DNA of 64,000 nucleotides from Candidatus Liminaster caballi (GTDB taxonomy: Bacteria; Bacteroidota; Bacteroidia; Bacteroidales; UBA3663). Location of the stretch: assembly GCA_018065085.1 (NCBI GenBank), contig JAGHUA010000048.1, positions 1 to 64,000 on the forward strand, written 5' to 3'. The notes under the pieces are model-generated. The model was not told the DNA's origin and made no database searches. It saw nothing but the letters and a program-made list of their open reading frames with translations. Positions 8,619-18,003 of this stretch are shown one piece after another. Each line of letters starts with the position of its first letter. The first letter of the stretch is position 1. A program made the position numbers and the translations under genes.

Positions 8619-9829
8619 AAAATATTCTCATGCATATCCGTCTGGCATTTGTTGCCCTGGCAGCTTTGTGTGCCGTCTCGTCATGCGAGTTCCGTCGCAT
8701 CATGACATACGACGAGATTTATCTTGACCACATGTGCGTGGTTGACTATGATATTGATTGGAGTCAGCTGAATGAGGCTCCTTCGGGCATGACCATTATC
8801 TTCTATGGTTGCGACGATCAGAAATCATATTCCTTCCACACAAATACGGTCAACCATTTTCATGCCGTATTGCCTGATCAGGATTACCAGATGATCTGTT
8901 TCAACCAGAGTGAGTCGGAGTTCGCCCTTCTCAATTTCTCGGGTTTTGACAGTTTCTACACTGCAGAGGTCAACATGAAGCCAGATGCCGAAAACCTCCT
9001 TCATGACATGCTCAACTATATCAATGGCAAGAATGACGGTACGCGTGGTTTTAATGCTTCCGGTTCGTTGCAGCCTGGTTCGCTGGCTTCGGCTTCATTC
9101 TCATCTGTCAAGAAGGGAACAAAACCTACTGGCGTCGCTCCAATGGGCGGTGGCACTATGCAGGGAAGCACCACCACGGGCGGTACAACCGCTGGCGGCA
9201 CATCGCGCGGTTTCAATGCTTCCGGTTCGCTCCAGCCGGGCAACCTCGTGTCAAACCTTACCATTGCTATCCACGTCGTTGGTCTTAAATATGCTCTCAA
9301 TGTTCGCGGTACGCTCGACGGACTTAGTGCCGGTCGCAGTCTTGCCACTAAATTTCCGAGTGCTACAACCGTAAACCAGTCGCTCCCTAATTGGAATATT
9401 GACGCATCTGATTCGGATGACGAACCGGGCGTAATCACAACATCAGTCGGTACTTTCGGTGTGCCAGTTTCCGGTTCACGTGCCGATGGCGATCCCGATC
9501 CTAATATTCTCAACCTTGTGTTCACTATGAACGACTATTCAGAAGTGAACTTCACCGTCAACCTCACAGAAGAGATTCATGAACAATATGAAGAGATTTT
9601 TGAGGAGGAGCAGGAACGTGAGGTAAACGGCGAAACAGGACAGGGTCCAAACCTCGAAATCAACATTGAGGTCGGTACGGAAACACGTCCAAGCGGTGAT
9701 CCTCTTGACGATAATCCTGACGGTACCGACAGCAATGGTACTCTTATCCTTCACCGCACGGAGGGTAGCGGATTCCATATCGGTGTGGATGGATGGGATG
9801 ATGAGGTTATTCACCATATCGAATTCTGA
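8615..9829 (+). CDS. DUF5119-type lipoprotein of the pilus locus
   Basis: 404 residues from ATG 8615. The N-terminus is a lipoprotein signal ending in AVSSC, with C24 the likely lipidated Cys. The first domain (residues about 25-130) resembles DUF5119, a family found beside fimbrillins. A Gly/Thr/Ser-rich linker follows, flanked by two near-identical copies of RGFNASGSLQPG. The C-terminal half has Mfa/FimA-like beta-strand segments and an acidic stretch (EEIFEEEQERE). It may be an anchor or assembly subunit; this is inference from position. It is translationally coupled to the DUF3575 gene. Confidence 0.75.
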   Translation: MKNILMHIRLAFVALAALCAVSSCEFRRIMTYDEIYLDHMCVVDYDIDWSQLNEAPSGMTIIFYGCDDQKSYSFHTNTVNHFHAVLPDQDYQMICFNQSESEFALLNFSGFDSFYTAEVNMKPDAENLLHDMLNYINGKNDGTRGFNASGSLQPGSLASASFSSVKKGTKPTGVAPMGGGTMQGSTTTGGTTAGGTSRGFNASGSLQPGNLVSNLTIAIHVVGLKYALNVRGTLDGLSAGRSLATKFPSATTVNQSLPNWNIDASDSDDEPGVITTSVGTFGVPVSGSRADGDPDPNILNLVFTMNDYSEVNFTVNLTEEIHEQYEEIFEEEQEREVNGETGQGPNLEINIEVGTETRPSGDPLDDNPDGTDSNGTLILHRTEGSGFHIGVDGWDDEVIHHIEF

Positions 9830-9906
9830 TTGTTTGCACATCTTAATCAATTAGAGAATAAATCCAAAACTTTTTTAATTAACTCTTATTTATTTAATTT
9901 ACGATT

Positions 9907-10896
9907 ATGAAGAAGATTCTTTTCGTTGCTGCTACTGCAGCTCTCGTGCTGAGCTCTTGCTCGAACGAGATTAGCGAGAGCTTCCAGACCAAGAAGTCTG
10001 ATCGCACAGCTCTCGAAGTTAAGGCTTACATGCCAGGTATGACACGTGCTGCTGTTGTTGCTGACTTTGAAACTCTCACAGCAAATGGTTTCCGCCTTGT
10101 TGCTACTTCTGAGAACGAACAGTTCGATCCAATCAACGAACTCTATGCCTATGACGAAGGCAATAAGTCGTGGACTGCTAATGGCACGTTCTACTGGCCA
10201 ATTGATCCAACTGCTGTAGTTTCTTTCGTTGGTGTTTATGACCCAACTGGAACATACGAGGGTGGCGAGACAATTGACGTTACCACAACCTCAAATGATG
10301 ATGAGGAGTGTGCTAACGACTATCTTGTTGCAAAGAAGGACCTCTCACTTGCAACCAGCAATGGCGGTGCTGTTACCCTCCAGTTCAAGCACATCCTTGC
10401 TGAGGTTCAGGTTGAAGTTATGGGTAACTCAGACATTACCGGTTATGCTTATCAGGTTGCTCCTGTTGTGATCAAGGCTGCTGCTACAGGTACTTATGAC
10501 ATCGCCTCTGAGGAATTCGAGGCTGGCGAGCTCCAGGAGTTCAAGGTAAACAGTGCTTTCGTATCTTCATACAATCCTCAGGATGGTACCTATGATGTTG
10601 AGTACAGCTCTTTTGATAAGGTTGGAACCAAGGACTACACAGAGATCGGTAACCCTATCATGATTGTTCCTTCTGACTACTGCGAGATTTCTTTCCAGTA
10701 CGTTGTAACTATCGAAGGCTCAAATGAGCGACCAACATTGAAGGAGGCTCACGCTTACTTTATGCCAGTAGCTGGTTCGCTCAACCGTCTTCAGATCGTT
10801 CTTAACCCAGAAAAGGTTGAGATCAAGGTTAAGGTTGATGGCGTTGATGAGATGGGCGAAGAGACTCCAGAGTTGCTCGATCAGCTTCCTTGGTAA
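9907..10896 (+). CDS. Fimbrillin family lipoprotein 1 (probable major subunit)
   Basis: 329 residues. The lipoprotein signal ends LSSC (C18), followed by SNEISESFQT, a start shared with the next three genes. R47 in GMTR is the likely site for trypsin-like cleavage that exposes the donor-strand groove in type V pilins. Fimbrillin features follow: FYWPI near residue 96, a VTLQFKHILAEVQV block near 155, and a late SLNRLQIVLNPEKVEI block. Codon choice is biased toward a restricted set (many GCT, AAG, GTT), unlike the more AT-rich second pilin, and a strong hairpin follows at 10914. Both fit higher expression, as for a major shaft subunit; this is inference. Confidence 0.85.
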   Translation: MKKILFVAATAALVLSSCSNEISESFQTKKSDRTALEVKAYMPGMTRAAVVADFETLTANGFRLVATSENEQFDPINELYAYDEGNKSWTANGTFYWPIDPTAVVSFVGVYDPTGTYEGGETIDVTTTSNDDEECANDYLVAKKDLSLATSNGGAVTLQFKHILAEVQVEVMGNSDITGYAYQVAPVVIKAAATGTYDIASEEFEAGELQEFKVNSAFVSSYNPQDGTYDVEYSSFDKVGTKDYTEIGNPIMIVPSDYCEISFQYVVTIEGSNERPTLKEAHAYFMPVAGSLNRLQIVLNPEKVEIKVKVDGVDEMGEETPELLDQLPW

Positions 10897-10913
10897 TTCC
10901 CTTTTCAATATAT

Positions 10914-10963
10914 CTTATCATCTCAGGGGGCTTCCCTGAGATGATAAGTTCTCCCTTTTTTTT
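10914..10963 (+). terminator. Strong hairpin after the first pilin gene (terminator or attenuator)
   Basis: A perfect 15-bp stem: 10914-10928 pairs with 10934-10948 around a 5-base loop. Seven bases then separate the stem from eight T at 10956-10963. That gap makes it a less classic intrinsic terminator, so partial termination or 3'-end protection of the first pilin message is equally possible. Confidence 0.7.
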
Positions 10964-10991
10964 GTTTCTATAATACATATAATAATAAAAT

Positions 10992-11999
10992 ATGAAGCAG
11001 ATTCTACTTGTTTTGATCTGTATAATGTCGCTCTTCAGTTGCTCGAACGAGATTTCGGACAGCTTCAAGACTGCAGACGATGGCCGTAAGCCAATCAAGG
11101 TTGATACCTACGCAATGGGTGTGACCAAGGCTGACGCTATTACTATTGATGATATCAAGCAGAACAGCTTCTGGCTTTATGCCGACATTGATGGTGATGG
11201 AACCAATGTAATCGATGATTACGTGTGGTGGGATGAGGAGACACAAGAATGGATTATTGGAGATGGACAGACCACTTATTATTGGCCTGAGGACATTTCC
11301 TCTAAAGTAACTTTTTATGCGGTGACCGCTACCGACTGTGATTTGTCTGAAGGAGATGGCTCTCCGTTCAATAGTGACATTGTGGTTTCCGGTATGGTGC
11401 TCGATGGAGACAGGGATTATGTGACGGCAATGCAGACTGTGTCGCTTGCCGCAAATCCCAGCGGAACCGTGACATTGAATTTCGGACATATTCTTGCTGC
11501 TGTCAAGATTCTGGCGAGGGGTACGTCTGAAGCCCATATTCATACAATAGGTCCGATTTTTCTTTATGGCTTTGTTAGCCAGGCAGGATATTATATTACA
11601 GACAAAATGTTCTTTTATGAACCTATAGAAGTCGATTTTGAAGACTGGGAGAATATGATGAATCATAGATTGGAAATGAATGATTCTTATCTAATTGCTG
11701 ATGTTTTTAGATATGGTAATGGATACGAACTTGATCTAGAAAAGTATATCGAGGTGTCGGATACCAAATTCATACTTCCAGACATTGAATATCCATTGGA
11801 GGTGTACTATTTTGTAAGACCCCTTGACGGAGTTCAGACATATTATCCGTCCAAATTCGCTAAATTCACACCAAAGGCAGGTTGCATGAACATACTAAAG
11901 ATCGATCTTTCTCCGGAAGCAACTGAGATCAGTGTCGATGTCGTGCCAATGGCTGATTGGAAGAATAACAATACAGATACCCCTAATTTGAATGATTAA
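10992..11999 (+). CDS. Fimbrillin family lipoprotein 2
   Basis: 335 residues. Signal and lipobox end at C17, then SNEISDSFKT. The maturation-site equivalent is GVTK (K46), Lys rather than Arg. The conserved VTLNFGHILAAVKI block lies near residue 160 and CMNILKIDLSPEATEI near 298. The coding region is more AT-rich and less codon-biased than the first pilin, especially its middle (about 11580-11780), which fits a less expressed or faster-diverging subunit. It lies 95 bases after pilin 1, across the hairpin at 10914, and 18 bases before pilin 3. The exact role (shaft, accessory or tip) cannot be told. Confidence 0.8.
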   Translation: MKQILLVLICIMSLFSCSNEISDSFKTADDGRKPIKVDTYAMGVTKADAITIDDIKQNSFWLYADIDGDGTNVIDDYVWWDEETQEWIIGDGQTTYYWPEDISSKVTFYAVTATDCDLSEGDGSPFNSDIVVSGMVLDGDRDYVTAMQTVSLAANPSGTVTLNFGHILAAVKILARGTSEAHIHTIGPIFLYGFVSQAGYYITDKMFFYEPIEVDFEDWENMMNHRLEMNDSYLIADVFRYGNGYELDLEKYIEVSDTKFILPDIEYPLEVYYFVRPLDGVQTYYPSKFAKFTPKAGCMNILKIDLSPEATEISVDVVPMADWKNNNTDTPNLND

Positions 12000-12017
12000 A
12001 CAAATACTGTTCACGAT

Positions 12018-13073
12018 ATGAGAAAGATTTTATTTGCCGCAAGCGTTGCGCTCGTTTTGGGCAGCTGCTCGAACGAGATCAGTGAGTCATACAAGACTCC
12101 TGGCGACTTGCGTGAAATGACCGTTCAGACCTACACGGCTGGCAATACACGCTTGTATAATGAGGCAAATGATCAGACGCTCGTCAGTGATGGCTTTATG
12201 CTCTATGTGGAATCGGCTGGTGAGCTTAAGTATAACCAGATGATGTATTTTGTGAAAGGTCAGGACAACGACCCTGGACATTTTATGTTTGGCACAGTCG
12301 ATGAGCCGGTCAAAGTCACATGGCCTTACGATGAGACCCAGCAGGTCAATTTCATCGGTCTGCATTATGCCTATATGTATTATCCTGATGGCTTTGACGC
12401 TGACAATGGCTTCAAACTTGATGTCGCTCAGATTCTCACTCATGGTATCACTTCATACGATCATGACAGCGCTCCTTTGGCTTTGAGTTCGTCGGGTAGC
12501 GAGACGACAGACATCATCGTGACACGTAAGTCTGCAACATTTGCCGATACGAATGAGACCGGTGTTATCGAACTTCAGTTCGGACACATCCTCTCGAAGG
12601 TTAAAATGATGCTTAAGGGCGAAGCAGGAAAGACATATGATGTGTCTGAAGTCATTATGACTGCCAAGAGCGCTGCGTCTGTCTATGATCTCAGTACTGG
12701 CGATTGGTCTTCAGCAAGCGACGCTGATGCCAAGCCTATCGTATATATGTTCTCGGGTGGCGCAGCTTGGATCTCAAGCATTGCTTTTGACGGCGGAACA
12801 GATGCTGTCGCCCTTGCCAAGAATGAGAATGACTACGACCGTTCGATGGTTCTCATTCCAGGCGATTATACTATCAGCATTTCTTATCAATATGCTCAAT
12901 CGGGCACTTACAGCTACTCTGAAGTCATCACAAAGCAGGCTGATGTGTCGATCAACGCTGGCGAGAGCAACGTGTTTGTGCTCAATATCGGTCCAAACAA
13001 GACTCAGCTTGTAATTGATGCTTCTTTGTCTGATTGGAGTACAGCCGACGCTCAGACTCCGGAGCTTGACTGA
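12018..13073 (+). CDS. Fimbrillin family lipoprotein 3
   Basis: 351 residues. The lipobox ends GSC (C17), followed by SNEISESYKT. GNTR places the putative maturation Arg at R45. Fimbrillin blocks VIELQFGHILSKVKM (about residue 190) and NVFVLNIGPNKTQLVI (about 320) are visible, as is the PYDETQQVNFIGLH segment corresponding to the FYWP region of paralogue 1. It begins 18 bases after pilin 2 and is probably co-transcribed. Its divergence from the other three pilins suggests a separate structural role, not a recent duplicate. Confidence 0.8.
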   Translation: MRKILFAASVALVLGSCSNEISESYKTPGDLREMTVQTYTAGNTRLYNEANDQTLVSDGFMLYVESAGELKYNQMMYFVKGQDNDPGHFMFGTVDEPVKVTWPYDETQQVNFIGLHYAYMYYPDGFDADNGFKLDVAQILTHGITSYDHDSAPLALSSSGSETTDIIVTRKSATFADTNETGVIELQFGHILSKVKMMLKGEAGKTYDVSEVIMTAKSAASVYDLSTGDWSSASDADAKPIVYMFSGGAAWISSIAFDGGTDAVALAKNENDYDRSMVLIPGDYTISISYQYAQSGTYSYSEVITKQADVSINAGESNVFVLNIGPNKTQLVIDASLSDWSTADAQTPELD

Positions 13074-13124
13074 TGGTTTTTGCAATCAACTGCATTTTTT
13101 TTGAAACAAAAGATATAATTATAT

Positions 13125-14159
13125 ATGAAAAAGTTATTTTTTGCATCTGTTGCTGCTGTTATCTTGAGTTCTTGCTCAAACGACATTACTGAGACTTTCA
13201 AGACTACATCAGAGAACAACAATGGCCGTACCCCTTTGACCATCCAGACATACGCAGCTGGTCAGACACGTACGCTTGCCACTCTCGATGACCTTCAAGC
13301 AAATGGCTTCTACCTGCTTGCTGATTGCTTTGACAATGGTGCTACAAGTCCTATCTACTCTCCTTATTTCTACACTCCTGGTAAGGACAATGATCCTGGT
13401 TTCTGGTCTGACGCTAAGCCTGGCACAAGTTCTGAGCCTACTGTGGTTTATTGGCCAACTAATCCAGCTGCTACAATCCGCATGATGGCTTTCTATACAG
13501 GCGAGGAACTTACAGAGGAAGACGAAACTCCTATTTCCGGTACGTGTGTTACTCTTTCAGACGTAAGCGAGACCAATGACCTGATGTCGGCATTCTTGCC
13601 AGAGACTTCGCTTGAGAAAAATCCTTCGGGTGCCGTAACACTGTCATTCGAGCATATCCTCTCGCAGGTTCGTGTGCTTGTGTCTAACGACCCTACATTG
13701 CCTGATTATACTGCATTCGTGCGCAGAATCACTATCTATGCTCCTTCAACTATAGACTTTGATATCTCAACCAAGACATATTATCCTCTGCACGACACAG
13801 AGACAGACGAACCGCTTGAAATCGAAACAATCGGATATGAATATGCTGCCCCTTACGTGAGCCCAGGTTACCCTGATGGTGCCATCAAGGGACAGAAAGA
13901 CCTTGATCTGCGTGCAGATGCCGAAGACCCTACTTTCCTAGTTGTTCCTATGGAAGACCTTGTCCTTGAGATTCAATATGCACTCTCCAAGGATACAACA
14001 ATGTCTGGCGATGAGATGATCCGCACCGCTACCTTTACTCCTGTAATGGGCGCCCTCAATACACTGAAGGTTGTATTGTCACCAGAGACCGTTCAGATGA
14101 CTATCGATGTTTCTGCATCAGAATGGGAAGAACAGGATCCATCGAATGTAGATTTTTAA
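13125..14159 (+). CDS. Fimbrillin family lipoprotein 4
   Basis: 344 residues. The lipobox ends SSC (C17), followed by SNDITETFKT, the most divergent version of the shared start. GQTR gives the predicted maturation Arg at R49. Conserved blocks are VVYWPTNPAATIRM, AVTLSFEHILSQVRV and ALNTLKVVLSPETVQM. It lies 51 bases after pilin 3 and 18 bases before the GH2 gene. Being last of the pilins, it could be an accessory or tip subunit; the sequence does not decide this. Confidence 0.8.
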   Translation: MKKLFFASVAAVILSSCSNDITETFKTTSENNNGRTPLTIQTYAAGQTRTLATLDDLQANGFYLLADCFDNGATSPIYSPYFYTPGKDNDPGFWSDAKPGTSSEPTVVYWPTNPAATIRMMAFYTGEELTEEDETPISGTCVTLSDVSETNDLMSAFLPETSLEKNPSGAVTLSFEHILSQVRVLVSNDPTLPDYTAFVRRITIYAPSTIDFDISTKTYYPLHDTETDEPLEIETIGYEYAAPYVSPGYPDGAIKGQKDLDLRADAEDPTFLVVPMEDLVLEIQYALSKDTTMSGDEMIRTATFTPVMGALNTLKVVLSPETVQMTIDVSASEWEEQDPSNVDF

Positions 14160-14177
14160 TAATACCGATTAATAAAG

Positions 14178-17030
14178 ATGCGCCAGCTGATTGTTATATT
14201 TCTGCTGTTGCTTGCCATACAAATACAAGCCCGTCAGGTCATTGACTTGCCGGGTTTGTGTTTGAGTAAGCAAGCCACACCTCCGAATGTCAAGACTCAA
14301 TGGACATACCAACCATACGACAAATCTTTTTATGAGAATCCATGGTATGAACCATATCGTCAGGACGGCTCTTTTCTGATTCCGTATTTTCTTACGCCAA
14401 AGACCTATTTCATTGGCGAGGAGGATTATGTGCGCCATGTTCAGGTGCCTGCCGATTGGGCAGATAAGCACATTACGCTCGAACTTGAACGTGTTCATAT
14501 CAAAAGCCGTGTCTGGGTCAATGGTGTCGAGGCTCAGTCTCTGTATCATTGTCCAGAGATGCAGAATGGTGCCCGTTCGCTTGCCGTTCCTCATCGTTAC
14601 GATCTTTCCGGGCTTATCAATGCCGGCTCAGACAATGAACTTCGGTTTTCAATCAGTAATACGCTCGACAGTGTGCCAGTAGGTCACAATTCCTATAGTG
14701 TCAGTGACGACGATCAAGGCAACTGGAATGGAATAGTCGGTAATATCCGTCTGATTGCCCAGCCGTCAGTTCATCTTGACTATCTGAATACCGCGGTCCA
14801 TCCTGAGGTTTCTTCCTCACGTGCGCGCGTGTATATTAATATATGTGTAAACCGAACGCAATCCAATCCTTCGGCAGACAACGAAAAGAAGCGTCCAAAA
14901 CCTTCCTCTAAGCCTCAGCAATATACTATCCGACTGACAACAGAGGCTGGAACCGTCGAACAGGCAGTTTTACTTTCGTCCGACACTTTGCGTCAGGAAC
15001 TTGTTCTCGTTAATCTTGACCGACGTTGGGATGAATGGACTCCAAACCTATATCATCTGAATATCGAACTGCTTGACAGGAAGAAAAACCTTGTTGACTC
15101 GCAGCAACTGACATTCGGAATGCGCGAAGTCAGGACTAACGGTCATTTCGTGGAGGTCAACGGATGCACTACGCTTGTGCGTGGTAACGTCGATGGTGCT
15201 CATTTCCCTCTGACTGGCTATCCGCCGACGGATGTAGACTTCTGGATGAAATATCTAAAGACTGTTAAGGATTGGGGCGCAAATACAATTAGATTTCATA
15301 GCTGGTGTCCGCCTGAGGCAGCTTTTGTAGCAGCCGACAGCATTGGTCTGTATCTGCAACCTGAATGTTCGTCATGGCCGAATCACAGCGTGTCGCTCAA
15401 TGACGGTAATCCGACTGCCAATTATCTGTGGCAGGAAGCCGAACAGATTATCAGCGAGTATGGCAACCATCCGTCGTTTGTTTTTCTGGCTTTGGGCAAC
15501 GAACCGCGAGGAGGCACGTGGCAGGAGTTCTCGGCTCGTTGGCTTAACTATTGGAAGACGAACGATTCCCGAAGACTTTATACTTCTTTCTCTGTGGGTG
15601 GCAGTTGGCCTTGGGTCGATGAGAATCAGATAAATGTGCGTGCCGGTCAGCGCGGATTGGAATGGGGCAGACGTTATCCGGAGAGTATGTCTGACTTCCA
15701 TGAGGCCATCGACTCGCTAAGCGTCCCGTTTGTCGGTCATGAGGTCGGACAGTGGTGTTCATATCCTGATCTCAATGAGATTGACCAATATACAGGCTTC
15801 ATGCAGCCGGGCAATCTGATAATATTCCGTGACAAGATGCGCGAGATGGGACTTCTTCATCTGGCCGACAGTTTCCTTCTTGCCTCAGGACGTCTTCAGA
15901 CTGTTTGGTACAAGCACGAACTCGAAAAGATACGCCGAACAGCCAGTTATGGCGGTTATCATCTTCAGGCTCTTGCCGATTACCCCGGTCAGGGCACGGC
16001 TACGGAAGGCGTGCTTAATGTTTTCTATCAGCCTAAGGGTTATTGTCAGCGTGAGGAGTGGATGCAATGGGCGGGACCGGTTGTGCCGTTGATGCGTACT
16101 CCGCGTTTCATATACCAGGATGCTGACACGTTGCGCTTTTCGCTCGAAGTGTCGAATTTCGGTCCTGCCGACCTGATTGACGTTCCAGTGTGTTATCAGT
16201 TCGTAGATGAATCCGGACATGTATGTTACGAGAAGAGTTTCGACAACGGCACATACGCCCAGGGTAAGCTTTCGACTATTGCCAAGCAGCAGATTGCACT
16301 TTCTGGAGGTTTTTTATCGAACGTTGATTTGGCAAACACCCCAACAAAGCTCAAGATGATACTCCGAGTCGGTGAAAACAGCAACAGCTGGGATTTCTGG
16401 TTCTATCCCGAAAACCCGAGGAAGACTGCGGACGCAACTCCGTCTGACCGTATGTTTACGTTACGTGATCCGGGTAATGTCTATGTGACATCTGTGCCTG
16501 ACGAACAGGCGCTTAGAGTCCTCCGCGATGGCGGCAATGTCCTTCTGCTCTGTCATAATCAGGTCAATTACGGTCGCGACATCAAGCAGATGTTCCAGCC
16601 GGTGTTCTGGAACGTTTTGTGGCTAAGCCGTTATTCGCCAGATACTCATGGACTGCTCATTGCCGACAAGCATCCGGCATTCCGTCATTTCCCGACATCA
16701 TGGCATAGCGACTTGCAGTGGTGGGAACTGGTTAACCGCTGCTATCCGATGCTGCTTGATGAGATGCCAGCCGATCTGAAACCGCTTGTACGTGTTATCG
16801 ACAATGCCTATAAGAACCGTCCTCTTGGCATGATGTTTGAGGCAAAGGTTGGCAAGGGCAGGATAATAGTTACGAACATGGATCTGAAGAACAACCTGCA
16901 ATCTCGCATCGTTGCCCGCCAGTTGCTCCGTTCGTTGCTCATCTACATGAATTCCGAAGAGTTCGCTCCGTCGTGCACCCTTGAAGAACAGCAGATCGTC
17001 AACCTGTTTGTCAAGTTCAAGCATACATAA
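14178..17030 (+). CDS. Secreted glycoside hydrolase family 2 protein
   Basis: 950 residues with an N-terminal signal peptide (hydrophobic residues 3-17, cleavage near QAR). A sugar-binding jelly-roll domain comes first (about 30-200), then an immunoglobulin-like domain (about 200-330) carrying a Lys/Pro-rich insertion near 250, and then a TIM barrel. The acid/base is expected at E442 in GNEPRG and the nucleophile at E522 in GHEVGQ, both intact. Family members cleave beta-galactosides, beta-mannosides or beta-glucuronides, or related linkages; the exact substrate is not readable. A C-terminal region of about 250 residues follows the barrel. It starts 18 bases after the fourth pilin, so it is probably part of that operon. 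Confidence 0.85.
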   Translation: MRQLIVIFLLLLAIQIQARQVIDLPGLCLSKQATPPNVKTQWTYQPYDKSFYENPWYEPYRQDGSFLIPYFLTPKTYFIGEEDYVRHVQVPADWADKHITLELERVHIKSRVWVNGVEAQSLYHCPEMQNGARSLAVPHRYDLSGLINAGSDNELRFSISNTLDSVPVGHNSYSVSDDDQGNWNGIVGNIRLIAQPSVHLDYLNTAVHPEVSSSRARVYINICVNRTQSNPSADNEKKRPKPSSKPQQYTIRLTTEAGTVEQAVLLSSDTLRQELVLVNLDRRWDEWTPNLYHLNIELLDRKKNLVDSQQLTFGMREVRTNGHFVEVNGCTTLVRGNVDGAHFPLTGYPPTDVDFWMKYLKTVKDWGANTIRFHSWCPPEAAFVAADSIGLYLQPECSSWPNHSVSLNDGNPTANYLWQEAEQIISEYGNHPSFVFLALGNEPRGGTWQEFSARWLNYWKTNDSRRLYTSFSVGGSWPWVDENQINVRAGQRGLEWGRRYPESMSDFHEAIDSLSVPFVGHEVGQWCSYPDLNEIDQYTGFMQPGNLIIFRDKMREMGLLHLADSFLLASGRLQTVWYKHELEKIRRTASYGGYHLQALADYPGQGTATEGVLNVFYQPKGYCQREEWMQWAGPVVPLMRTPRFIYQDADTLRFSLEVSNFGPADLIDVPVCYQFVDESGHVCYEKSFDNGTYAQGKLSTIAKQQIALSGGFLSNVDLANTPTKLKMILRVGENSNSWDFWFYPENPRKTADATPSDRMFTLRDPGNVYVTSVPDEQALRVLRDGGNVLLLCHNQVNYGRDIKQMFQPVFWNVLWLSRYSPDTHGLLIADKHPAFRHFPTSWHSDLQWWELVNRCYPMLLDEMPADLKPLVRVIDNAYKNRPLGMMFEAKVGKGRIIVTNMDLKNNLQSRIVARQLLRSLLIYMNSEEFAPSCTLEEQQIVNLFVKFKHT

Positions 17031-17124
17031 AAGGGTAAAAATCGTCCAGAATTAAAGAAAACTCAGTCTTTTGGGCAATAAACAAACGAACCGGACGTTA
17101 TAATAAAAAATCATCTGTAATACA

Positions 17125-18003
17125 TTGATCGTGGTAACAGCCTCGATTGTCACATACGAACACCACCTGTTGGACATTGAGCCAGTGTTGCGAAGTCTGT
17201 TCGCTTCACCGGTCGATGTGGTGTATATTATCGATCATTCCCCGAATCCGACATTCCTTCTGCCCGAATTGCAGGAGTTTGCCGAGCGTGTACTCAATGG
17301 CGAACCGGCACTTAAGGTGAAGGTGCAGAACGGATTCCGCATGGAATATTTCCCTCACGAGAACAACGGCTATGGCGGCGGCCATAACTATGCCATCCGC
17401 ATGGCTCAAAAACTTGGCAGTCAGTATCATCTCGTTGTCAATCCAGATATCTGGTTCGGTCCCGAGGTTATGCCTCAGCTGATTTCCTACATGGTGCTTC
17501 ATCCTGAGGTTGGCCAGATGATGCCCAAGGTGCTTTATCCTGATGGATCCATCCAGCGCCTTGCCAAGCTTCTCCCCACACCGCTTGACATGTTCGGCCG
17601 TCTCTGTCTGCCACGCTTCATTGTCAATCATCGTAACATTCGTTTCGAACTCCAGAAATCAGGCTTCACCATGACGCTCAATGTGCCTTATCTGTCTGGT
17701 TGCTTTATGTTCTTCAGGATGGAGGCATTGGAGAAGATCAATATGTTCGATGAGGAGCGTTTCTTCATGTATGCTGAGGACATCGACATCACCCGTCGTA
17801 TGCACGAGCACTATCAGACGCTCTACTATCCGCCTACAACCATCTATCATAAGTTCAGCCGTGCATCTCGTCGCAGTCTTTGGCTCTTCTGGGTGCATAC
17901 CATCAACATTGTCAAGTATTTCAATAAGTGGGGATGGATACGCGACGAGCAACGTACACGTTGGAACCGTGAGGTTATAAAGGACATTGCAAGACAATTG
18001 TGA
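17125..18003 (+). CDS. Family 2 glycosyltransferase
   Basis: 292 residues from TTG 17125; no in-frame ATG occurs upstream, and GTG 17131 is an alternative. The GT-A fold start VTASIVTYEHH is followed by GYGGGHNYAIR (about residue 88) and a VVNPDIWF motif (DxD-like metal and nucleotide-sugar binding, about 108). A PYLSGCFMFFR and FMYAEDIDITRR region holds the acceptor-side acidic residues. This resembles rhamnosyl or other O-antigen-type transferases (WbbL-like). Its product is probably cell-surface polysaccharide. The stop overlaps the next gene by 4 bases (GTGA), suggesting translational coupling. Confidence 0.87.
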   Translation: MIVVTASIVTYEHHLLDIEPVLRSLFASPVDVVYIIDHSPNPTFLLPELQEFAERVLNGEPALKVKVQNGFRMEYFPHENNGYGGGHNYAIRMAQKLGSQYHLVVNPDIWFGPEVMPQLISYMVLHPEVGQMMPKVLYPDGSIQRLAKLLPTPLDMFGRLCLPRFIVNHRNIRFELQKSGFTMTLNVPYLSGCFMFFRMEALEKINMFDEERFFMYAEDIDITRRMHEHYQTLYYPPTTIYHKFSRASRRSLWLFWVHTINIVKYFNKWGWIRDEQRTRWNREVIKDIARQL

